Part shown: positions 1 to 4,863 of the stretch, one piece after another
Layout: every line of letters begins with the position of its first letter
How positions within the stretch are numbered: position 1 is the stretch's first letter
Source of the DNA: Burkholderiaceae bacterium
Lineage (GTDB): Bacteria; Pseudomonadota; Gammaproteobacteria; Burkholderiales; Burkholderiaceae_E
Length of the DNA stretch: 6,363 bases
NCBI GenBank assembly: GCA_023258775.1
Contig: JALQWJ010000091.1
Span: forward strand, 1 to 6,363
Direction: 5' to 3'
Notes under the pieces: model-generated
Told to the model about the DNA's origin: nothing
The model's input: only the letters and a program-made list of their open reading frames with translations
Databases searched by the model: none
Made by a program: the position numbers and the translations under genes

Positions 1-849
1 TTCATTGCGTGGATCAGAAATTGTGTACACAGGGTGACCAAAACCAATAACAACTTCCTTGGCCTCTACGCGCTTGCGAATATCTGCTTCTGCTTCATCA
101 GGTGTTGAGTAGCGACGCTGAATCTCAAGTGCAACCTCATTTGCTCCACCATGCTTGGGACCCCGTAAGGCACCGATCCCACCTGCAATGGCTGAGTACA
201 TATCTGAACCAGTGCCCGCAATGACACGACAGGCGAAGGTTGAGGCGTTATATTCATGCTCGGCGTAAAGATTCAGGCTTGTGTGCATTGCTCGCACCCA
301 TAACTCATCGGGCGACTTGCCATGCAACAAATGCAAAAAGTGTGCAGCGATTGAATCGTCTTCGGTCTCAAGTTCAATTCGGCGACCATTGATCGCATAG
401 TGATACCAATAAAGCAGCACTGACCCAAGATTTGCCATCAGTCGATCAGCAATGTCACGAGCACCCGGGGTATTGTGATCGTCCTTCTCTGGTAAAACGC
501 ATCCGAGGGCGGATACACCGGTACGCATGACATCCATGGGGTGACTACCTGCGGGGAGAGACTCCAGAATCGTCTTCACCGCTGCTGGTAATCCGCGCAG
601 CGCTTGGAGCTTATTTTTATAACCATGCAGCTCGGCATGGTTAGGTAGCTTGCCATGAACAAGCAAGTACGCGACCTCTTCAAATTCAGCCTGCTCAGCA
701 ATATCGAGAATGTCATACCCCCGATAATGCAAATCATTTCCTGTTCGGCCTACGGTACAAAGTGCGGTGTTGCCAGCCGTAACACCTGAAAGGGCAACAG
801 ATTTCTTTGGCTTGATGGCTGGGGTGCTGGCCACGGTACTTTCACTCAT
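1..849 (-). CDS. prpC: 2-methylcitrate synthase PrpC, 3' end cut off by the window edge
   Basis: The product condenses propionyl-CoA with oxaloacetate to 2-methylcitrate, the entry step of the methylcitrate cycle for propionate breakdown in the cytoplasm. Reading the minus strand from the ATG at 849-847 gives 283 open codons to the window edge. The family is usually about 380-390 residues, so roughly the last quarter is missing. Citrate-synthase-fold signatures are visible: LYAEHEYNASTF (residues 194-205, typical of the methylcitrate synthase branch), GPKHGGANE (230-238, active-site His233) and GFGHPVY (269-275, active-site His272). The catalytic aspartate would lie beyond the edge. The start ATG overlaps the prpB stop by one base (TGATG) and is preceded by an AAAGGAAAG ribosome binding site inside the prpB end, so coupled translation is likely. 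A plain citrate synthase (GltA) is the alternative, but the short N-terminus, the AEHEYNAS motif and the PrpB neighbour argue for PrpC. Confidence 0.95.
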   Translation of the reverse strand, partial: MSESTVASTPAIKPKKSVALSGVTAGNTALCTVGRTGNDLHYRGYDILDIAEQAEFEEVAYLLVHGKLPNHAELHGYKNKLQALRGLPAAVKTILESLPAGSHPMDVMRTGVSALGCVLPEKDDHNTPGARDIADRLMANLGSVLLYWYHYAINGRRIELETEDDSIAAHFLHLLHGKSPDELWVRAMHTSLNLYAEHEYNASTFACRVIAGTGSDMYSAIAGGIGALRGPKHGGANEVALEIQRRYSTPDEAEADIRKRVEAKEVVIGFGHPVYTISDPRNE

Positions 850-1730
850 CAATGCTTTCCTTTGGCAAAAAGTTGATCCAAGCGATGTTCGAATTCCCAG
901 TATCCGATTGCGTCGTATAAGTCCTGTCGGGTTTGCATTTGGTCAAGTACTGCAGCCTGGCCTCCGTCTTTTCTAATTGTTTGGTAGACCGTCTCGGCTG
1001 CCTTATTCATCGCTCTAAATGCTGATAAGGGGTAGAGCACCATGGCGCAACCTGCTGCGGCGAGCTCATCGGTTTTAAAAAGAGGTGTTTGTCCAAACTC
1101 CGTGATGTTGGCCAGGATAGGTACTTTGACTGCATCGGCAAATGATCGATACATCGGCAGATCAGTAATGGCCTCGGGGAATATCATGTCTGCGCCGGCC
1201 TCGACACAGGCAAGTGCGCGCTCAACGGCGGGCTCCAGACCTTCAACGGCAATTGCATCAGTTCGCGCCATAATAACAAAATTTGGATCAGTTCGCGCAT
1301 CGGCCGCCGCTTTGATACGGTCAACCATTTCATCTTTCGATACGATCTCTTTGTTAGGCCGATGTCCGCAGCGCTTGGCACCCACCTGATCTTCAATATG
1401 CATGGCTGCAGCGCCAAACTTGATGAGTGATTTCACCGTTCGCGCCACATTAAATGCCGAAGCTCCGAAGCCGGTATCAACGTCAACAAGTAGTGGTAGA
1501 TCGCATACATCAGTGATCCGCCGAACATCGGTGAGCACATCGTCGAGTCCTGAGATACCAAGGTCAGGCAGCCCCAGAGAGCCCGCTGCAACGCCGCCAC
1601 CAGAGAGGTAAATGGCTCGATAGCCTGCCCGCTTAGCGAGCAAGGCGTGATTCGCATTAATCGCGCCTACGATTTGCAAGGGCTTTTCCTGAATTACCGC
1701 GTCACGAAACTTCAGACCGGGACTACCCAT
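849..1730 (-). CDS. prpB: 2-methylisocitrate lyase PrpB
   Basis: The enzyme cleaves 2-methylisocitrate into pyruvate and succinate, the last step of the methylcitrate cycle. The 293-residue protein is full length for the family (about 290-300) and belongs to the isocitrate lyase/PEP mutase superfamily. Visible motifs are the substrate loop [16 protein letters not shown] (41-56), the metal-binding DVDTGFG (83-89), HIEDQ (111-115), and the catalytic loop KRCGHRP (119-125) with catalytic Cys121. The KRCGH signature separates it from PEP mutases and oxaloacetate hydrolases. GRTD-like MARTDA (154-159) and FPEA (184-187) also fit the fold. The ATG at 1730 has a strong GAGGAG site 7 bases upstream. 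The gene lies 123 bases downstream of mdh and overlaps prpC by one base. I see no convincing promoter of its own, so it may be co-transcribed with mdh. Confidence 0.97.
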   Translation of the reverse strand: MGSPGLKFRDAVIQEKPLQIVGAINANHALLAKRAGYRAIYLSGGGVAAGSLGLPDLGISGLDDVLTDVRRITDVCDLPLLVDVDTGFGASAFNVARTVKSLIKFGAAAMHIEDQVGAKRCGHRPNKEIVSKDEMVDRIKAAADARTDPNFVIMARTDAIAVEGLEPAVERALACVEAGADMIFPEAITDLPMYRSFADAVKVPILANITEFGQTPLFKTDELAAAGCAMVLYPLSAFRAMNKAAETVYQTIRKDGGQAAVLDQMQTRQDLYDAIGYWEFEHRLDQLFAKGKH

Positions 1731-1737
1731 GAATCAA

Positions 1738-1743
1738 CTCCTC
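1738..1743 (-). promoter_or_regulatory. ribosome binding site of prpB
   Basis: GAGGAG on the minus strand, 7 bases before the ATG. It is a near-consensus Shine-Dalgarno sequence and supports the chosen prpB start. Confidence 0.8.
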
Positions 1744-1810
1744 ATTGCCGGGTACTTGTCGGCATCTTTTTCAAGGCTCCGATGTTTGCCCGCATGTTAT
1801 GTTTTCTGGC

Positions 1811-1839
1811 GGCCATAGCAGCGCATGCTAGCCATGGCC
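1811..1839 (-). other. imperfect hairpin in the mdh-prpB spacer
   Basis: Read on the minus strand, GGCCA pairs with a downstream TGGCC, and inside that TAGCA pairs with TGCTA around a TGCGC loop. Four bases bulge on the 5' side. There is no T tract after it (GCCAGAAAAC follows), so it is not a standard intrinsic terminator. It could be an RNA processing or stability element between mdh and prpB. The 123-base spacer (1731-1853) otherwise holds only the prpB ribosome binding site. I found no well-matched -35/-10 pair in it. Confidence 0.3.
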
Positions 1840-1853
1840 AATGGATGCTGTGG

Positions 1854-2843
1854 TCAAGCGAGCAAGTGAGCAACCGCATCGCGTTCCTCATTCAACTCCT
1901 TGAGCGTGATGGCAATTCGCGCTTCACTGAAACTGTCAATCTCGAGCCCTTGGATGATGCTGTAGTCACCGTCCTGACAGGTCACTGGAAATCCAAACAT
2001 CAAATCCTGTGGGATGCCGTAGGAGCCATCGGAAGCGATGCCCATCGTCGTCCACTCGCCGCCGGTACCGTGGGCCCAGTCTCGCATATGGTCAATAGCG
2101 GCATTGGCTGCGGATGCAGCTGAAGAAAGACCGCGCGCCTCGATAATGGCTGCGCCGCGCTTGCCAACAGTTGGCAGAAAAACATCACGGTTCCAGGCAT
2201 CGTCGTTAATCATTTCCTTCACCGATTTACCGCCAATCGTGGCAAATCGATAATCGGCATACATGGTGGGCGAATGGTTACCCCAGACGCAAAGCTTTCG
2301 AATCTCAGCGACTGCTTTCCCCGTGCGCGATGCGATTTGCGATAGGGCTCGGTTATGGTCCAGACGCAACATGGCAGTGAATTGCCGCTTATTAATCGAT
2401 GGCGCTGATTTCATCGCAATGTAAGCGTTGGTATTTGCAGGGTTTCCAACAACCAGCACCTTCACATCACGCGAGGCTGACTGATCCAGTGCTTTACCCT
2501 GAGCTGTGAAAATCGCCGCGTTGGCGCTCAGCAAATCCTTTCGTTCCATGCCAGGACCGCGCGGACGTGCGCCAACAAGCAAGGCATAGTCGGTGTCTTT
2601 GAACGCCTTGGTTGGGTCGTTGTGCGCCTCCATACCCGCAAGCAGGGGGAAGGCACAATCTTCGAGTTCCATCATGACGCCCTTAAGCGCCTTTTGGGCC
2701 TTTTCGTCGGCAATCTCCAGCAACTGCAAGATCACTGGCTGGTCTTTCCCGAGCATCTCACCCGATGCGATACGAAACAAAAGGGCATATCCGATCTGTC
2801 CGGCTGCGCCGGTCACTGCGACCCGTTTGGCTGTCTTACTCAT
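1854..2843 (-). CDS. mdh: NAD-dependent malate dehydrogenase
   Basis: The enzyme interconverts malate and oxaloacetate with NAD in the TCA cycle. The 329-residue length and sequence fit the cytosolic-type (group 2) bacterial malate dehydrogenase common in betaproteobacteria. From the N-terminus it shows the nucleotide-binding loop TGAAGQIG (11-18), an acidic residue after the second strand (LLEI, Glu43) consistent with NAD rather than NADP, the substrate loop [14 protein letters not shown] (92-105, with Arg95 and Arg101), GNPANTNA (133-140), LDHNRA (161-166, Asp162 and Arg165), and [11 protein letters not shown] (187-197) with the catalytic proton acceptor His190. Arg in the substrate loop indicates malate rather than lactate as substrate. 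The ATG at 2843 follows an AGGAAGAG ribosome binding site (2846-2853). The gene is divergent from the GntR regulator and heads the mdh-prpB-prpC series. It has a strong promoter about 120 bases upstream. Confidence 0.97.
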   Translation of the reverse strand: MSKTAKRVAVTGAAGQIGYALLFRIASGEMLGKDQPVILQLLEIADEKAQKALKGVMMELEDCAFPLLAGMEAHNDPTKAFKDTDYALLVGARPRGPGMERKDLLSANAAIFTAQGKALDQSASRDVKVLVVGNPANTNAYIAMKSAPSINKRQFTAMLRLDHNRALSQIASRTGKAVAEIRKLCVWGNHSPTMYADYRFATIGGKSVKEMINDDAWNRDVFLPTVGKRGAAIIEARGLSSAASAANAAIDHMRDWAHGTGGEWTTMGIASDGSYGIPQDLMFGFPVTCQDGDYSIIQGLEIDSFSEARIAITLKELNEERDAVAHLLA

Positions 2844-2906
2844 GACTCTTCCTGATGATAAGTTAACGTGGGAATGCTTCGAAGATGCTTTTACAGACTT
2901 TCCATG

Positions 2907-2936
2907 CCAGCGTTGGGATGAACGCTGGTCTTTTTT
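2907..2936 (+). terminator. intrinsic-terminator-like hairpin plus T tract in the mdh leader
   Basis: A perfect 8-bp stem, CCAGCGTT (2907-2914) and AACGCTGG (2921-2928), encloses a 6-base loop GGGATG and is followed by TCTTTTTT (2929-2936). This is the textbook form of a rho-independent terminator on the plus strand. Its place is odd. To its left is mdh on the opposite strand, so it would stop rightward transcription antisense to mdh before the regulator gene. On the minus strand it lies in the predicted mdh 5' leader, where it would fold equally well but has no T tract after it. It could instead be a protein-binding inverted repeat. Confidence 0.55.
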
Positions 2937-2960
2937 GATGCACGCGTTGGCTCTGGGGTT

Positions 2961-2989
2961 ATTGTAGAGGCATGAAACGTTGTCGTCAA
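2961..2989 (-). promoter_or_regulatory. predicted sigma-70 promoter of mdh
   Basis: On the minus strand, TTGACG (2989-2984) and TACAAT (2966-2961) are separated by exactly 17 bases, each box matching the consensus at five of six positions. This is the best promoter-like sequence I found in the window. Transcription would start near 2954, giving an mdh leader of about 110 bases that contains the hairpin at 2907-2928. Confidence 0.7.
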
Positions 2990-3009
2990 AGACTTTTATG
3001 TCTTATATA
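2980..3009 (+). promoter_or_regulatory. candidate promoter of the gntR regulator
   Basis: TTGTCG (2980-2985) and TATATA (3004-3009) are separated by 18 bases, with four of six consensus matches in each box. The start would be near 3016, about 40 bases before the regulator's ATG. The -35 overlaps the -35 of the divergent mdh promoter (2984-2989), and the -10 sits inside the palindrome at 2996-3017. A shifted -10 (TATAAG, 3006-3011) is also possible. Confidence 0.45.
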
Positions 3010-3017
3010 AGAGATAA
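2996..3017. promoter_or_regulatory. 22-bp near-perfect palindrome, candidate operator
   Basis: The sequence is symmetric around 3006/3007 with 10 of 11 base pairs matching. The inner 12 bases, TCTTATATAAGA, are perfect and the only mismatch is G/G at 3000 and 3013. Length and dyad symmetry suit a dimeric GntR-family repressor. It covers the candidate -10 of the regulator gene, so binding there would give autorepression. It lies about 42 to 63 bases upstream of the predicted mdh start, where a bound protein could also affect mdh. I found no second copy in the other spacers of this window. The binding protein is inferred from position only. Confidence 0.5.
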
Positions 3018-3057
3018 GTTACTAGACAAGCATGGCGGCCCATGATTCAATCAGGAT

Positions 3058-3915
3058 ATGTCGCGCGATTTATTGAGCCTAAACCAAGCGACTAGCCGCC
3101 AGGAGGCGCCTAGTCTCGGCCCGGACCTGTCCGGCTTGCCTAAAGCCGCCAGTGAGCTTCCTGGAATTGGCGCTGAAGCTAGCAAAGAAGCTTTCGATGC
3201 GCCGACTTTCAGCCCGCTTTACCGACAGATCAAGGACAGGCTGATGCGTGCCCTTGATTCAGGGGAGTGGCAACCCGGCCAAATGGTGCCGAGTGAACAC
3301 GAACTTGCCAAGCGCTACGGCGTTAGCCAGGGCACGGTACGAAAGGCGATCGAAGAATTGGCTGCTGAGCATGTTTTGGTTCGGCACCAGGGTAAGGGCA
3401 CCTTTGTGTCTAGCCATCATGAGGAACGCGCACAGTTCCGTTTTTTGCGTTTGCGCAGGGACGCGGGTGGTCTGCCGGCAACTGAAAGCAGCATTCTTGA
3501 GTGCAGGCGTGTGCGTCCGCCGGCTGACGTTACCCGAGAGCTTCAAATGCGGGCAGGCGAATCCGCAGTTTTTATAAGACGCATGCTGACTGTCGATGCT
3601 TTTCCGGCGGTTCTTGACGAATTATGGTTGCCTGGGAGTCTTTTCCGCGGGCTCACTCAAGAGCGCTTACAACAATATAAAGGGCCGCTCTACGCGCTAT
3701 TTGAGGCGAGCTTCGGTACGCGCATGCTTAAAGCGCGCGAGCAACTCAAGGCGATTTCATGTCCGGCAGATCAAGCACTTTTATTGGGGATCGAAGTTGG
3801 TAAGCCAGTTTTGTTGGTGGATAGGCTTTCAACCACCTACCAAGACAGGCCCGTAGAAGTCCGGCGAGGCTTTTACCTCACCGAAAAACATCACTACTTT
3901 AACGCCTTGGTTTGA
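3058..3915 (+). CDS. GntR-family transcriptional regulator, HutC/UTRA type
   Basis: This is a predicted DNA-binding regulator with a ligand-sensing domain. Residues about 53-118 form a GntR winged helix-turn-helix: PLYRQIKDRL, then PSEHELAKRYGVSQGTVRKAIEEL, then the wing RHQGKGTFV. Residues about 125-280 look like a UTRA effector domain, with RRML (174-177), DELWLP (187-192) and the terminal RRGFYLTEKHHYF (269-281). The ligand cannot be told from sequence. At 285 residues it exceeds the usual 240-250 because about 50 Pro/Ala/Glu-rich residues precede the DNA-binding domain. The ATG at 3058 is the first in-frame start after a stop at 3043-3045. Its only Shine-Dalgarno-like element (AGGA, 3053-3056) is just one base away, so initiation may be weak or atypical. 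The next in-frame ATG (residue 63) falls inside the DNA-binding domain. Its place between divergent mdh and sdhC suggests TCA/methylcitrate control. Confidence 0.9.
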   Translation: MSRDLLSLNQATSRQEAPSLGPDLSGLPKAASELPGIGAEASKEAFDAPTFSPLYRQIKDRLMRALDSGEWQPGQMVPSEHELAKRYGVSQGTVRKAIEELAAEHVLVRHQGKGTFVSSHHEERAQFRFLRLRRDAGGLPATESSILECRRVRPPADVTRELQMRAGESAVFIRRMLTVDAFPAVLDELWLPGSLFRGLTQERLQQYKGPLYALFEASFGTRMLKAREQLKAISCPADQALLLGIEVGKPVLLVDRLSTTYQDRPVEVRRGFYLTEKHHYFNALV

Positions 3916-3922
3916 GCATGCT

Positions 3923-3951
3923 TTGTGAAAGCCAGGGATTTGACGCAAAAT
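3923..3951 (+). promoter_or_regulatory. weak candidate promoter for sdhC
   Basis: TTGTGA (3923-3928) and CAAAAT (3946-3951) are 17 bases apart, with four of six matches in each box. A better -35 (TTGACG, 3940-3945) lies nearby but has no acceptable -10 at 16-18 bases. The sdh operon may also be read from the regulator's promoter. Confidence 0.25.
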
Positions 3952-3963
3952 GCGGCAGCCGCA
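3951..3963. repeat. short perfect inverted repeat in the gntR-sdhC spacer
   Basis: TGCGGC and GCCGCA flank a single central A. It can fold as a 5-bp stem with a CAG loop. No T tract follows on the plus strand. On the minus strand TTTT follows, which would make at best a weak terminator. It may be a small operator or a stem in the sdhC leader. The rest of the 137-base spacer (3916-4052) shows only the sdhC ribosome binding site and the weak promoter candidate. Confidence 0.35.
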
Positions 3964-4038
3964 AAGCAAATGTCCTTGTGCAGTCCCCTGACGAGGTCGC
4001 TTTCGCAGCCAAGGTCCGCAGAGTCCTGGCTATTCGAT

Positions 4039-4045
4039 AAGGGAG
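4039..4045 (+). promoter_or_regulatory. ribosome binding site that sets the sdhC GTG start
   Basis: AAGGGAG ends 7 bases before the GTG at 4053. An in-frame TAA at 4038-4040 excludes longer forms, and no in-frame ATG occurs until residue 58, so this site decides the start. Confidence 0.75.
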
Positions 4046-4052
4046 TTTTCTG

Positions 4053-4454
4053 GTGAGTTCAACACGTCCGCAGTTTCGGAACATTCATGTTTCGCAAATT
4101 CTTAGTTATCGTCTGCCACTTGCGGGTGTGGTGTCGATTTTGCATCGCCTGAGCGGCGCCTTCCTATTTCTAATCGGCATACCGCTTGTTCTTTTTGTCC
4201 TCGACCAGAGTATTGCCTCCGAAATGACGCATGCCAGGCTGAGCGCAATGCTGGGCCACCCGCTGGCCAAGCTAGTCTGCCTTGGGGTGATTTGGGCATT
4301 TCTGCATCACGCCATCGCTGGGATTCGCTACCTGATTCTGGATCTGCATATCGGTACTGCGAAAGAGCAGGCGCGCTCAAGCGCAAGAATCGTTTTGATC
4401 TTGAGCCTGTCAATGACGGCTGTCGTTGCACTTCGTCTTTTTGGAGCGTTTTAA
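4053..4454 (+). CDS. sdhC: succinate dehydrogenase cytochrome b556 subunit SdhC
   Basis: This is one of the two membrane anchors of respiratory complex II. It helps bind heme b and ubiquinone and holds SdhAB on the inner face of the membrane. The 133-residue protein has three hydrophobic segments, near residues 33-50, 70-92 and 110-130. The family signature SILHRLSG (28-35) contains the Ser28 and Arg32 counterparts of quinone-site residues known in E. coli SdhC. HAIAGIR (86-92) matches the HxxxGIR heme motif, which makes His86 the likely axial heme ligand. Translation starts at GTG with a good ribosome binding site. The stop is one base from the sdhD start, indicating a tight operon and probable coupling. 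Confidence 0.95.
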   Translation: MSSTRPQFRNIHVSQILSYRLPLAGVVSILHRLSGAFLFLIGIPLVLFVLDQSIASEMTHARLSAMLGHPLAKLVCLGVIWAFLHHAIAGIRYLILDLHIGTAKEQARSSARIVLILSLSMTAVVALRLFGAF

Positions 4455-4455
4455 C

Positions 4456-4806
4456 ATGGCTAGCAGACGAATTGTGACCGGTGCTCACTATGGCCTAAAG
4501 GACTGGCTTGCTCAGCGTATTACAGCTGTCATGCTTCTTGTGTACACCCTGGTGTTGCTTGGTGCTGTAAGTCTCGGATCGGCAGCGACCTACGATCAAT
4601 GGGCAGGACTTTTCGCGCAAGGCTGGTTCAAGATCATCACACTGCTGGCCATGCTGGCCTTGTGCTGGCACGCCTGGGTTGGGGTGCGTGATATTTATAT
4701 GGACTATATCAAACCAACCGCCATTCGCTTAAGTCTTCAAGTGCTGACAATCATCGGTTTGATCGCTTATTTATGTTGGACCGTGCTGATTCTTTGGAAG
4801 GTTTGA
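4456..4806 (+). CDS. sdhD: succinate dehydrogenase membrane anchor subunit SdhD
   Basis: This is the second membrane anchor of complex II, pairing with SdhC to hold heme b and form the ubiquinone site. The 116-residue protein has hydrophobic segments near 23-42, 58-78 and 94-114. The conserved stretch HAWVGVRDIYMDYIKP (72-87) contains the likely heme ligand His72 and the Asp83-Tyr84 pair, whose tyrosine corresponds to the quinone-contacting residue of E. coli SdhD. Conserved QRITA (20-24) precedes the first segment. The ATG at 4456 was chosen over an in-frame ATG at 4426, which lies within sdhC, because family members begin close to this point. A GGAG (4443-4446) lies 9 bases upstream inside sdhC. 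A 57-base spacer with no visible terminator separates it from sdhA. Confidence 0.95.
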   Translation: MASRRIVTGAHYGLKDWLAQRITAVMLLVYTLVLLGAVSLGSAATYDQWAGLFAQGWFKIITLLAMLALCWHAWVGVRDIYMDYIKPTAIRLSLQVLTIIGLIAYLCWTVLILWKV

Positions 4807-4863
4807 GGTTAGCAAGCGCACCGACTTCAAGCTTGATACGTTGCAAACATTGAGGCATTAAAT

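Noticed and set aside
1647..2123. 158-codon plus-strand open frame across the prpB start, the spacer and the mdh end
   Set aside because: It is antisense to two clearly conserved enzymes, shows no recognisable domain, and has no good ribosome binding site. It is a shadow frame.
2593..2967. 124-codon plus-strand open frame antisense to mdh, running into the spacer
   Set aside because: It mirrors the mdh coding strand, has no recognisable features, and runs through the terminator-like hairpin at 2907-2936, so a full transcript is unlikely.
2973..3011. 12-codon frame ATG...TAA just before the candidate operator
   Set aside because: It lies over the proposed promoter, upstream of the predicted start, and the only purine-rich stretch is one base from its ATG. 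It is unlikely to be a leader peptide.
3042..3095. 17-codon frame starting upstream of and overlapping the regulator start
   Set aside because: It could be an upstream coupling peptide given the regulator's poor ribosome binding site, but its own ribosome binding site is weak and nothing else supports it.
3101..3106. AGGAGG inside the regulator gene as the true ribosome binding site
   Set aside because: No in-frame ATG, GTG or TTG lies at a usable distance. The nearest in-frame TTG is about 30 bases away.
4102..4488. 128-codon minus-strand open frame opposite sdhC
   Set aside because: It lies wholly opposite the sdhC/sdhD coding frames, whose family motifs are clear, and its composition is that of a reverse-frame shadow.
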